Origin: Escallonia rubra
Taxonomy: Eukaryota > Streptophyta > Magnoliopsida > Escalloniales > Escalloniaceae
Direction: 5' to 3'
DNA: 64,000 bases
Assembly: GCA_033065855.1 (NCBI GenBank)
Contig: JAVXUO010000728.1
Coordinates: forward strand, 23,926 to 87,925
The first letter of the stretch is position 1, and every line of letters starts with the position of its first letter. This document shows, piece after piece, positions 35,269 through 47,157 of this stretch. A model generated the notes under the pieces. The model ran no database searches. It saw only the letters and a list, made by a program, of their open reading frames with translations, and was not told the DNA's origin. Made by a program: the position numbers and the translations under genes.

Positions 35269-38200
35269 ATGTTCATGGTCATGGCCTCTTCTAGCATGTT
35301 TCGAAGGGTACTAAACTTGTCTCTTATACTCTCTTGGCTTGTCTTTGCCATGAACTGCAGAGGATCGGTTGCTGCAGCTGGTTTCACGAATGAGACGGAT
35401 CGACAGGCTTTGCTCGCGTTCAAGGATCTAATTCAGGAAGACCCTTTGGCAGTCCTTAGCTCATGGAATGATTCTCTCCATTTCTGCGAATGGAATGGAG
35501 TTACATGCGGTCGCCAGCGTAAAAAAGTAACCGCACTAGAGTTGGTGTCACAAAATTTAGTGGGTTCAGTGTCTCCTCAAATTGGAAGGCTGACCTTCCT
35601 TAGGAAGATCCATCTCAACAACAATAGCTTCCATGGCACCATTCCTCCAGAAATAGGCCAATTGTTTCGTCTACAGTCTCTTTCGCTGTACAACAACTCT
35701 TTCCGAGGTAAGCTTCCTATCCCACATTACAAACTTTCATAAATGTGACATCTAGCAAATTCTGTCAAGATCTTCGTCAAAGTGACGAGCCTCGACCACG
35801 ATTGCAAACCACACCGGCCACACCTACTGCCATCACCTCCCCCCTATCAACCACCACACTTACCGCCACCAGCCTGTCGCTATCAACCTCCACGCCTACC
35901 CTTACCAATTCAAAACCAAATCCAAATCCTAAAATCCAATCGTCGACGGTGGTTTGTATGGTGAGTGGTGGATGCGGTGGTTGGTGAATAGAGTGGTGAT
36001 GGCAATTGCACATTTGGGGTAGCGATGCGGCGATTTGTCAGCGTGTGGCGTGGTGTGGTGATTGAAGATCCTGCAGTGTGTGGTGGTTCGTGCGGCAACA
36101 TGTGGGTTGGGTGGTGATTTCGACCGTGGTTGTGGAGTGGTTGTTAGGTGCGTGTCGCGAGCTCGGGGTTGAAAACGACGAGGCCGCCGGCACTGCCAGG
36201 GTGGAGGGAGTGCACTAGGAGTTGTGCTTGGCGAGTGCGGCCGGTCTACTTCTGAGAAAAAGGTGGAGGCGGTACCGCGGCGTCAATTTCGAAGGTCAGT
36301 GGGATCCAAGGTGGCCTTCTGATCTTGGAGACGTCGGGGGAGAGGACTGGGATGCTGGTTGTGTGTGTGGGGGGCGGGGGGGGGGGGGGGGGGGTGATGG
36401 TGGGGTGACGGGAGAGAGAGAGAGAAGGAGGTGGTGCCAGGTTAGAAAGAAAAAAAAAAGTTATGTCACAACTGCCTTCTAAGGTTGAACCAAGTCATCT
36501 TTCAGCATAAGGTGTTAGATGTCACACTTGTATATTTGTGAGGCGAGATAGTTAAAATAAATATGGTGTTGCCAAACACAACCGTGGGTAAACTTGGGTG
36601 CACCTTGCATAACTAACCCGTTTCACCAATTGCTAACTAGTATAGTACCCGAGCAGTGCTTGGGGAGATATTGCGTGGTATCTCAAAAATCGGGTTGATA
36701 GATAAGTAAGTTTTCTAAATGCACATTTTAGATATTAATAGATTTTCATTTTTAATTAGGTTAAGAAAAATATAGTTATGTTTTGGCAATGGATACTAAA
36801 ATTGGCGGTATCAGGCTAAAAATGATTATGAAGTAGCCTTAATAGTTATCATAGTATTACTTATGCAAAATTAACTGTAAAATCTCCCTCCTTGAATGCC
36901 TTAATCTTATGAATGCATTACCATAGAACAAATGAAGTAACACGCTGACTGTTAATGGAGTCTCTCTTTTGACATATGTCCATAAGAGCATAATATCTCT
37001 TTCAGAAGAGGGTCAGAAGCTGCCTTGACCAAGAAAAATGTATATCATATAGTGTTTTTAGATAAATCTGTGACATTTTCTATAGTATTTAACTACCATA
37101 TAAACAAATGAGATAAATCCATTATTTTGTTGTGGTCTGTATGATTTGGAGAATAATTGTTAATTGAGCTTTACTCGTAGTCTTTCGTACAAAAAGAAGG
37201 AGAAAAGACAAATTTATGCTTTCTAATCATTTATTAAGATAAAAAAATAAATATTTGAAAGAATCAATACTATACGTTAAGCTCATCCTCATATCATGTC
37301 TTATTGTCATGACATGCATGATTGTAGAACAAATGAAGCAGGGCATTGATGATGAAAGAAGACGTTATTTTTTTTCACTTTTTTCTACAAGAGCTACAAT
37401 AACGTCTCTTTTTGGAGAGAGACGAAAATTTTCGCGACCAAGAGAAGTTTTTCTTAATTATATGTTTTTTTAATTTACATGAAGTTGTAATTTTCTATAT
37501 AGTATTTTAACTACCTTTTAAACAAATGAGATAAATTCATTCTTTTCTCGTGATCCTTATTTTTTGCGGAATGATAATTAATTAAGTTTTGCTCATTACA
37601 CTTTCACTACAAAAAGAAGAAGAAAACGATAAGTCTATATTTTCGAGTTATGTACCAAAATAAAAGCATAAACATTTGAAAGATACCCGTACTAAAACAA
37701 GTTATTGTATGATATTTTGAGACGAAACTACAACATTCTATATAATAACATACTTTAACTGTTGTTCGTTCTCAAAGGCCGAAAGGTTATTTTCACTTTC
37801 TAATTTGCTATTCTACTCCGACATTCGTACCACACAAGTGAACCAAGGTCACCAAAATATTCTCAGTGACAAAAAAGTGATGAAAAGTATATTGCCTAAT
37901 TAGTAATACACGTGTACAAATGGTTCATTCTTGCATGTCCAACTTGTGGGCGCACTACGTTAGAGAAAATAAGAAGCTATGTGTGGGTAAAATCTGGTGT
38001 AATTAGTCAAATGTAATTTTAGTAAACTAAATGAAATCTCTTTAGCAATTGTTACGATTTGTCTAATAATATAAATAATCAATTAGAATGATTATGACAG
38101 TGAAAATAATAAGTTATGATACAATGTATCTAGAAAAGTTAACTAAAGAATTAGATAGAGTTCGATTCATGGGTTATAACACAATATACCTAGAAAAATT

Positions 38201-41200
38201 AAATAAAAAAACTAGATAGAGTTCCTTTTAAATTGTACAATTTAATTAAAACTTTACCGGAGAATTGGAAGCAAAAGAGATGACATTGGTGCAAAATTAG
38301 AGCTAAACTTGTTCATTTGGTGAGAATTTATGCCTAACTGAGAATCGTTTCATGTCACAGGCAGAATCCCACCTTCAATTGGGAACCTCACCTCTCTTCT
38401 TAAGCTTCGTTTGAGCATTAACAAGCTGGAGGGAAACATTCCTTCCGAACTTGGGCAGCTTCGCAACTTGAATATGCTTCATTTAGGTGCTAACCAGTTG
38501 TCCGGTACGGTTCCCCTGCAGCTTTACAACATCTCATCCATATACTCCTTTGCCCTCGCAGGCAACAAATTGCATGGTCATCTTTCACTAGATTTGGGCC
38601 TCACACTGCCAAACCTCAAGTACCTTTACCTCGGAGGTAACAAGTTCTCGGGTTCGTTTCCACCCTCGATGGCTAACGCTTCTGGACTTCTACTCTTGAG
38701 CATGTCTAGGAACGATTTCACGGGGCCTATACCGAAGAATCTGGGAAACCTTCGCGACTTAAAGTATCTACAACTTAATGGAAACCGATTCGTGTCGAAT
38801 AAACCGGACGACTTGAGCTTCGTTGGTTCCTTGACAAATTGCACTAATCTACGAAAGTTGATGTTATCAAAAAATCAATTTGGAGGTGTGTTGCCCGGTT
38901 CTATTGCAAATATGTCGTCTAAACTGGAGATATTGTCGTTGGGATCGAACAAAATATCTGGAAGCATACCGCAAGAGATTGGTAACCTCAACAACTTGTA
39001 CCTTCTAGAAATAGATGATAACATGATCTCTGGCAGCATTCCTGAATCCATTGGGAAACTTTCCAAGTTGCAACAAATGCGAATTGTGACAAATAACATC
39101 TCTGGAAAAATTCCATCATCCATTGGCAACATTACCGGACTTAGCTATCTGGCTGCTGCAGCAAACAAGCTCGAGGGCAGAATACCGGCTGAGTTGGGTA
39201 ACTGCACGAATCTACAAGCACTTTATTTAGGAAGCAATCGCCTAACTGGCGTGATACCCGAGCAAGTTATTGGAATTTCTTCCCTCACTATCGGCCTCTA
39301 CTTGGATCTAAATGAATTCACAGGATCACTTCCATCACAAGTGGGCAAATTGAAAAACCTCGGAGCATTGTCCATCTCAGGAAACAAATTGACGGGAGAA
39401 ATCCCAAGCGCTCTTGGTGATTGTCAAGTACTGGAGTACCTAGATTTGCATGGCAATTTTTTGGATGGCGCCATTCCATCATCACTTGACCATTTAAAAG
39501 GCATCCAACAACTTGATCTGTCCCAAAATAATCTGTCTGGGCAGATTCCAGAGTTTCTAGGCAAGCTACCTTTAATGCGCCTCAACCTTTCGCATAATAT
39601 GTTTGAGGGGGAAGTTCCGAAAGTGGGAGTTTTCAACAACATTAGTGCTTCTTCAGTCGTGGGAAAAAGTATGAAGCTTTGTGGAGGAATTCAACCACTG
39701 CATTTACCTGCCTGTCCCATAAAGTTCTCAAAGAAGAATAAAAGAGCATTTCCAGACAAAATGATACCTCTTATAATTATTCTCCCCATTGTTCTGCTGT
39801 TTGCATGTCTTTTTTTGATCTTTTATCGACTCAAAAAATCCCAACAGAGAACCTCTTCTGCTTCACTCTTGGAAAACCGACATCCAGAAATCACTTATGC
39901 AGAACTTCTTCATGCCACCAATGGGTTTTCCCCAAGTAATTTGATTGGCGAAGGTAGGTATGGCTCCGTCTACAAAGGCAGTCTTAATTCTGGTGAACAC
40001 ATTGTTGCCGTGAAAGTACTTAAACTTCAAGAACGTGGAGCTAACAAAAGTTTCATGGCAGAGTGTGATGTGTTGAGAATCCTCCGTCACAGGAATCTCA
40101 TTAAGATAATGACCGCTTGCTCAAGCTTAGATTTCAAAGGCAAAGACTTCAAGGCTTTGGTCTTCGAATTTATGCCAAACGGGAGTTTAGACAGTTGGTT
40201 GCATCCAACTCAAGCTGAAAAGCAGGGTTCGAACTTGAACTTGGTCCAGAGACTAGGCATTGCAATTGATGTGGCTTTTGCATTGGAATATATTCACCAT
40301 CATTGTGAAACAACAATCTGCCACTGTGATCTCAAGCCAAGCAATATTCTTCTTGACGATGACCTTTGTGCACATGTTGGTGATTTTGGCCTCGCAAGGT
40401 TTCTGTCAGCCAATACAACTTTATCAAACAATGCACATTCTAATTCAGCTGGAATTCTAGGAACACTTGGATATGTTGCTCCAGGTACATGCTCATTCAT
40501 ATACTCCCTTTAGCTTTCCCCTTTGACAGTTGCAAATTCCCAAGATAGATTTAGTACCTGCAAAAGTTGACTTTGCTCGTTGTATTAACCCTAGCATGCC
40601 TTGCCAAATAATACTTACTTAATCTGTGATTGCCATTTAAGTTCAGTTCAGTAGTTGCATGTACCAGCATCAATCCAAGGCTATCACATAGGGTCAAAGG
40701 GGAAAATCCATTGAGATGGTGGGAGTATTTCATTCTGGTCTTACAAATTGTAGGTGCTTACTGAATCTCATCTTGGAGATTTGGAGATGATTTTAGATTT
40801 GGAGCCTATTATGTACTATGTTACTCCTTGTTGAAGCGTTTCATACCAAAAGAATCTATGATGAAGCTTCTAATCTGCTTATACAGTTTCATCTACATGT
40901 CTAAAGAAGTATCTAAGCTGTTCCATATTGCAGAATATGGCATGGGGGAGGAAGTATCAACAGAAGCTGACATGTACAGCTATGGAATCATGTTGTTGGA
41001 AATGTTTACCGGAAAAAGACCTACTGACAACATGTTTATCGACAACTTTAGCCTTCATAACTATGCCAAGTTTGCTTTCCCTGATCGCGTGATGGAGATT
41101 GTTGATTCAACGATCATACTTGAAGAAATGGAAGGTTTGGATAAGAACAGGCGTGGCGAAGGCGACTTTGCAAAACTCAAGTCATGTTTGGAGTCTATTC

Positions 41201-41298
41201 TCCGACTTGGAGTTGTATGCTCAGCGGAATTGCCACATGAGAGAATGGACAGTGGGAATGTTGTCAATGAGCTCCAACGGATTACAAAGGCTTATAAT

Positions 41299-41335
<37 letters not shown>

Positions 41336-41376
41336 CACTACATTTGTACTACACTACAAAAGAATTGCTGTATTGA
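35269..41376 (+). CDS. LRR receptor-like kinase, subfamily XII type, non-RD
   Basis: Plasma-membrane receptor kinase resembling the EFR/FLS2/Xa21 group. Three exons in frame: 35269-35707, 38361-40484, 40934-41376 (about 1001 residues). Signal peptide (residues 1-36), LRR N-terminal cap with ETDRQALLAFKD and WNGVTC (~40-80), about 18-20 leucine-rich repeats, TM near 614-637 (MIPLIIILPIVLLFACLFLI), kinase from ~670: GEGRYGSVYKG, VAVKVLK, CHCDLKPSNILLDD, VGDFGLARF, GTLGYVAPEYGMG. Cys replaces Arg before the catalytic Asp, so it is a non-RD kinase, typical of immune receptors. Odd points: intron 1 (2.65 kb) sits where related genes have continuous LRR coding and about two repeats seem absent; the last ~24 residues are a GA-microsatellite tail plus sequence from a duplicated HESO1-like segment. 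First in-frame ATG at 35269; others follow at 35275 and 35281. Confidence 0.88.
36368..36395 (+). repeat. Poly-G tract in receptor-kinase intron 1
   Basis: A near-uninterrupted G run follows GTGTGTGTGGGGGGC, within a GC-rich block (35760-36480) that contrasts with AT-rich flanks. Read length across such a run is often uncertain in assemblies. Confidence 0.8.
37070..37705. repeat. Diverged direct duplication in intron 1 (period about 410 bp)
   Basis: 37075-37270 and 37487-37700 share the order TTTTCTATA..AGTATTTAACTACC, AACAAATGAGATAAAT, ACAAAAAGAAG and AAACATTTGAAAGA. Similarity is partial. No coding function is visible. Confidence 0.6.
41302..41331 (+). repeat. (GA)n microsatellite at the kinase C-terminus
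   Basis: About 15 GA units, translated as alternating Glu-Arg. It marks the junction between the kinase coding end and the duplicated HESO1-like segment. Confidence 0.95.
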
Positions 41377-42366
41377 TGCGATTAAGAGGTTGATTTGGTT
41401 CTCTTAATTTAAACTTGGACTTGCTCAACCATTCAACTTTGCCGCATGCTGCTTCTCAGATCCCAACTGGCATATTTGTTGCACAAGGATCTCTCGTCTT
41501 ATGGTGACATTCGGCTCTTTCTTTCCCACTTCTAATTCCACCTGGTCCCTCTTTGCCAAGTATAGAGATAAAGAACCCTCTAATTATAAGAGTTGGATAC
41601 GCTTGCCTTTGATATTATTAGTCAGATAGGGTTCTTGGTTTAATAAAGTGATCATGTGGCCTTTCTCTGCAATCAGCTTGTCTGCAATTGTTGTTTCCCT
41701 TTTAACAACGGTGAGGGCTTGTCTTCACATTTTTTTTTTTTTTTGCTCTATTGGTTTGAGTACTTCTGATTTTATAGAAAGCTACGTTGGTTTAACTGAT
41801 TATTATTGACAATCAAGTGGTCTTTGCATGTACTAGATGGCACTGATCCTTCAAAGGATGAAGAAGTTGGTTAACAAGTTCTCAAACTATGGAGAGAAGA
41901 ACAAAGAATCCTTGGCTGAGCTCTTTGTTACTCTATTAATCAAGGTTATCGGAGATTGTTATGCCTATACGTTATTACTTGCTGGTAGCAAGTTAATTTC
42001 GGTCAGGTGTTTGATGACTTTGGTGGTTCTGATCATTGATTTGTAGTTATCATCCGTTGAAGAGCTTTGGTCCAAAGGTCTGTGCGCCAACACACATCAG
42101 GGATCTTGGATATCTAAAACATGAAATTCTACAGTTGGCTACATCAGTGTAATTTCAGCTCTTTTTTCTAATTTGTAACATGCTAAATCAATGCTACTAG
42201 CAAATATTGAACAGGTCGAGAATTTCACAGATCGGTCCGAAAATGTTGCGAGGACAGTAGGAAGAGCACAAGTAGAAATCATTTACAAGTGTATCCAGCT
42301 TACCATTCAGAATGTTTTTGCCTTCATCGATGGTCGAAATCAATGGCCCACATTAAGGGGATTTTT
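41331..42366 (+). pseudogene. Duplicated, broken 3' part of the HESO1-like gene
   Basis: Matches 2400-3447 including introns. Exon copies are at about 41838-41945, 42048-42150 and 42216-42366. In the first, AAAGGATGAAGAAG replaces AAAGGTGAAGAAG, a one-base insertion that shifts the frame; the intron before it has gained a T run (41729-41744). The last exon copy stops after RNQWPTLRGF, without the GW-rich tail. Its first 46 bases provide the stop codon of the receptor kinase gene. Confidence 0.9.
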
Positions 42367-42436
42367 AAAAACAGTATTTTAAAAACAAAGTTTGAAAGGA
42401 TTAAAAATTAATGACCGTTAGTTATAATGGCCTTTA

Positions 42437-42870
42437 GTGACAATTACAGTCACTATTCACCGGCTTGAGGATCAAACACACTACTCACACACCCCATTAA
42501 ACACTCCACATTTTCACACATTCTTCACACTCCCACACCTCACATACACACTTTCACTCACATCACACACACATTACACATACACACACACACGGAGTCA
42601 CTCCACTCACACACACTTGCACATTCTATTTACACACACACATGCCACCCGGGATTCCCACCCTATACTCCTTCAATCCTCTGCTCCACACACCTGAAAA
42701 TTCACACACACACAGAGCAGCAGCGCACACACCAATTAACACACACTGAATTCCCATTCAATTCCACTTACTTAATCGAACATATTCATTTAACACAGAG
42801 TTCCATCAATGCTTACCCCAATTCAGCCTTAATTCCCATCACACACACTAACACACCAAGAATACGCAAA
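42437..42870. repeat. CA/CAC-rich low-complexity tract
   Basis: Dense runs of CACACA, ACACTC and CACATAC. The frames it keeps open are composition artefacts. Confidence 0.85.
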
Positions 42871-44331
42871 CTAAATAAACATATGTTTACCTTACTTTAA
42901 AGGCTTGTAACTCCTTCAATTCTCCACAAAATCACTTCACATTTCTTGCGAATTCTTCATCTCTCAACCTTCTATCATCTCAGTTCAACTCTTCTCGAGA
43001 TACTCTCTGGATTTGCCTCAATAATCCTTTCAAGCCAACTCACCTCCCACCTTCCTTCACATGCACACACTCCACCTGCTGAGAATTTTGAGGTGTCATT
43101 CATTCATGCTTGTGACTGTCTTTGGCAGCCACCAAGCCATGCAGAATTTTTTATCTTTAAATAATAATAAAAATTAATTTTTAATTTTTTTAAACAAGGA
43201 TATTACAGTAGAACAGAAGCAAGAGAAGGTAACGCAAAATCCCTCTTGATGCAAAGGTAATTGCTAACAAAATTCCTACACATATCTTGATGCAAAGGTG
43301 ATGCAACTAGTACTACCATAGACCCTCTTGGTCTCGCCCAACAGCTCATTTTATCGGTTGATGTACGACTTACAACAGCACCTACAGCAGCTGGTTCTAC
43401 TATGTGGTCCATATTTCCTTCTCCCTTATTTTCATGTGTCTTGAGGTCAGTTCCTCTACAACCGTGACCTCATTGAACCTTCTAACTCCACATGCATGAA
43501 CCAGACCATCGCAAAAATAAAACTCCAACCCTTTAGATTGTCTTCTCTTGTCTAAACAAAAGCACGGATCTCGGCTAGCCTTACATGAGCCTTTCAGCCG
43601 AGGAGAGTCATATGCTTCCAAGCGTGCAAGAGTTACTGGCTATACACTATAAACAGTAATAATATCTCTCCATTAGTCTTGTTCACGAATCAGTCAGCTA
43701 CATGTAAGGAGTTGGCTTCGAGTTAAGTGCACCCGAACTCCCAAATAGCTATCATAAAAAACGTGATATTTTTAGAAGTAGCGAATAGGGGGAGAAACGA
43801 CGATGGAAGTAAGAGACCAAATTATGAACATCAGCAAAAATAGCTCACAAAGGAGCAGTGATCTCCACATCACACCAGACCCACATAAAGACAGCAAACA
43901 TAGGTTTATCGCAGCTGCCACAAGATCAAATAGATAGTATGAAACGTGGCAGACAGGTTAATGCAATGAATTCTTAAGTACAGAGCATTGACAGTTTTTG
44001 CCTCGGTCAGGATAATTTTATACTCCGTTTGTCGTTAACTGCCAAATTTATGCTATTTTTGCACTTCAACATCAATAAGAGTGCCAAATTAGCAGAAACG
44101 TATTTTCTTGAAAACATGATGTGCTTGTTGTAATTATGCAAAAGTACTCATAAAACTTATCTATAACAGCCTAGAGCGCCACTGAAGTGTACAAGATACA
44201 TGTGACAACAATATCAACATATAGCATCCTCCGATAAAGACACTCCTAACCGTTATAGATTTATCGGCATATGCCTAGACAGAAAAACCCTGAAAGAAGA
44301 ATTCCATTATGAAACAAAAATCGTGTTTACG
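42871..44331. other. No recognised gene
   Basis: Intergenic or 3' of the B3 gene. A 73-codon minus frame at 43400-43621 has no recognisable motif. Confidence 0.4.
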
Positions 44332-44627
44332 TTAGTAGCTGCAACTAACCAGTCGCTGAACTTCCTTTTTCTTCCTAGAGATATGTATAAGCATTTCGTA
44401 TTGCCCCAAAAGCTCGAACAAGGATCTCCTTCTTTGATGTCATTATCATGAACAAAGGAACTCCAGCCTCCACAAAAAATAACCAGAAATCCTCCGCGGA
44501 TGAAGTTCACAGTCCACCGATTCCCATGAATGTCACAGAGAACAATCTTTTCCTTATTTTTGTAGTCAGCACAATGTTTCCTAATGAAAGAAGATGGGAG
44601 TTGCTGCATTTGCAAATTGAGCATCAA
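44332..44627 (-). pseudogene. B3 DNA-binding domain (second domain of a REM/VRN1-like protein)
   Basis: Minus strand: LPSSFIRKHCADYKNKEKIV, LCDIHGNRWTVNF, FCGGWSSFVHDNDIKEGDP, then, after a one-base frame change near 44415, FELLGQYEMLIHIS to a stop at 44332. The CGGW-FV-DNDIK-GD order matches the second B3 domain of plant REM/VRN1-type nuclear DNA-binding proteins. The frameshift suggests decay, or an error in the read. Its likely upstream partner is at 52.1-52.3 kb, with two transposons between. Confidence 0.78.
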
Positions 44628-44639
44628 TATTCACAAATG

Positions 44640-45614
44640 GCTAAGCTTTAGCAGAGGATATATCAGCGCGAAGCAACTTGCCAACCTTTTTGCATACGTT
44701 TTCTAGCACTATATCGACATTTGAATGCATAGCAATATTTTCCTATGTCAAACTCAAGATTGCACATAATAAGCTTGTTGATGCCAACAATATTCAACGA
44801 AACATTGCTCAGTAATTATGTAGTATCCATACTTGCATAAAAAATATTTACAATGCAAGAATTACCAAGTGTACTAAAACAGTAACTACTGCATCACATT
44901 TTCGCAGACTCAACTGCAACTTATTAGAGACAACTAACAGGTCAAAAAGTGGAACTGAGGGAAAGAGAATCATGTGAAAATACACTTCATATGTATTACT
45001 TTATTGTCAGTTCAAAATTGAATACCCATGCACCCTCATGACAGACAGATAAAAAAGCAAACAAAGACACATATACATAGACGAGCTTATTTCCTATACT
45101 TATTCATGTAGACAGCATGCATGTTAATATCCAGACTTTGAGCACAAACAAAAATTAAAAGCCACCTTCACATCCAGTGCAGAGTCCCGCCACCGCAAAA
45201 GGCAGATTCAGGAACAGTAGTGTAGACATGGATATATGGATGGAATATCTACCACAGTAGATATTATAGCACAGAGGTTTTGGCAATAGAAACAAACTTG
45301 ATATGATAGGTGGAAAGCGTAGATTAAAAAACTTAAGTTATGTTAAAAACGTAACTCCATTCAAGGAATTACCATGATAAGGATTGGGATTATTTTACCC
45401 ATGGAGAAAACTATTTATGATGAATAAGCTTCATATTCAATTCTTTGAATTATACTTACTCCAAAATAGCTATCCCCCAGCTGCTAGCTCCCCAAACTCT
45501 GTGAATGTGAGCCATTAGTAGGCCTTTCACATGCAATGTAAGACTGTCTTGATTGATTTTGATGCAACCTTATCCAAATGACTTCTACCTTATAATGATC
45601 GAAAAAATTGTGCA
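44640..45614. other. Probable intron of the B3 gene, no other feature seen
   Basis: AT-rich, no coding signature; ends at the GCACC target duplication of Copia element 2. Confidence 0.35.
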
Positions 45615-45619
45615 GCACC

Positions 45620-45913
45620 TGATAGAAAAATTGGTCACTCACAAGCACTCTTAGAGAGAAGATGGAAGAGGACTTCTATTACTTGAACTCACTTGCATTC
45701 TAAAATGGTTTAGTACAAGGTTTTATATAGTACCCAAGTTACAATTCTAAAAACACCACATTAATAACACTATTGTCTAGATACACCATACATGAACCAA
45801 AATGAAAAGACTCAAGAACATACATAATTCATGCACCTAAACATATGCACCTACATGCAACATCATAAATGTAGATAATATGCATGTACAAAGTAAAGTT
45901 TATATTTCTAATA
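45620..45913 (-). repeat. 3' LTR of Copia element 2
   Basis: TGATAGAAAAATTGG to TTTCTAATA on the plus strand; near-identical to 50002-50294. Confidence 0.93.
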
Positions 45914-46528
45914 CTCCTCCTTAAACTTGACTTTCTTGACAACTCCAAGTAGGGTCTGCATCTTGTGAAATATATCATACTTGAGGGGCTTGGTAAAAAT
46001 ATCAGCAATTTGATCAAGTGACTTGACGAACTTGAGTTGTACTTGATTATTGGCAATGCACTCTCGGATGAAATGATACCTCGTATCTATATGCTTGCTC
46101 CGTTCGTGAAAGACGGGATTTTGTGCTAGAGCTTGAGCAGAGTTGTTGTCAATTAAAATTTTGGTAGCCTCCACTTGTGGTAAATGAAGTTCATTCAACA
46201 ACCTTCTAATCCAAATAGCATGGCAAGCACAAGAAGTAGCAGCAACATACTCGGACTCACAACTTGATAATGCCACAATAGGTTGTTTCTTCGAACTCCA
46301 TGAAATTGCATTATCTCCCATGAAAAACACAAAACCGCTTGTGCTTTTTCTATCGTCTATATCTCCGGCAAAATCACTATCACAATAACCCAACAGCTCA
46401 CAATTGCTAGAGGATTTATAGAATAATCCAAAATCAAGAGTACCTTTTAGGTAGCGGAGTATTCGCTTAGCTGCCTTCATGTGGATCGAGGATGGAGCCT
46501 GCATGAAACGACTCACTAGTCCAACGGA
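45908..46528 (-). pseudogene. Copia 2 RNase H and RT C-terminus
   Basis: Minus strand reads SVGLVSRFMQAPSS, AAKRILRYLKGTLDFGL, YCDSDFAGDIDDRKSTSGF, SSCESEYVAATSCACHAIWI, IDNNSAQALAQNPVFHERSK and IADIFTKPL, ending inside the LTR. The catalytic acids (CDSD, CESE, DNN) are present and the frame is open. It is cut off from its RT by the inversion. Confidence 0.92.
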
Positions 46529-46529
46529 G

Positions 46530-47157
46530 AAAAGAGACAATAAGATTGCTGATTTCGTTGGCAGCACATAAAAATTGGAAGATTTACCAATTGGATGTGA
46601 AATCCGCTTTCCTCAATGGTATTCTCAAAGAAAAGTCTACATTGATCAACCCAAGGGATATGAAGTGAAGGGAAAAGAAGATAAGGTTTTGAAGTTGAAG
46701 AAAGCCCTTTACGGCCTAAAGCAAGCACCAAGGGCGTGGAATAGCCGAATTGACAGATACTTTCAAGAGAATGGATTTGTGAGATGTCCCCATGAATATG
46801 CACTTTATGTTAAAGCGCATAAAAACGGAGATGTTTTATATGTTTGTCTCTATGTGGATGATCTAATCTTTACAGGTAATAACCCAAGCATGTTTGATGA
46901 GCTCAAGGACTCTATGACTCGTGAATTTGAAATGACGGACATGGGGCTCATGTCTTATTATTTGGGACTTGAGGTGAAGCAAATGAAGGATGGAATTTTT
47001 TTGTCACAAGAGGGCTATGCAAAGGAAGTCTTGAAGAAGTTCAAAATGCTTGATTCTAAACCAGTGAAAACACCCATGGTATGTGGAGTTAAATTGAGAA
47101 AATTTAATGATGGAAAAAAAGTAGATTCTACATTTTTTAAGAGTCTCGTGGGAAGCA
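46530..47157 (+). pseudogene. Copia 2 reverse transcriptase core, inverted
   Basis: Plus strand reads ETIRLLISLAAHKNWKIYQL, DVKSAFLNGILKEKVYIDQP, KKALYGLKQAPRAWNSRIDR, VCLYVDDLIFTGNNPSMFDE and FKSLVGS. This is the continuous RT core with an intact YVDD, yet in the opposite orientation to the rest of the element. At the right break the minus strand stops at VFAPVARL; at the left break it resumes at SVGLVSRF. About a dozen residues (RYLTCTRPDI-like) are missing. Confidence 0.92.

Noticed and set aside
35745-36013. Thr/Pro-rich and antisense Val/Gly-rich frames in intron 1
   Set aside because: Low-complexity GC-rich sequence with no domain; lies within a spliced intron of the kinase gene.
35745-36535. 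Possible TIR transposon in receptor-kinase intron 1 (GTGACATCTA at left, TAGATGTCAC at right)
   Set aside because: Only about 10-14 bp pair, similarity fades at once and no target duplication flanks the ends.
42437-42697. 86-codon Thr/His-rich frame
   Set aside because: Produced by the CA-rich tract; no protein features.
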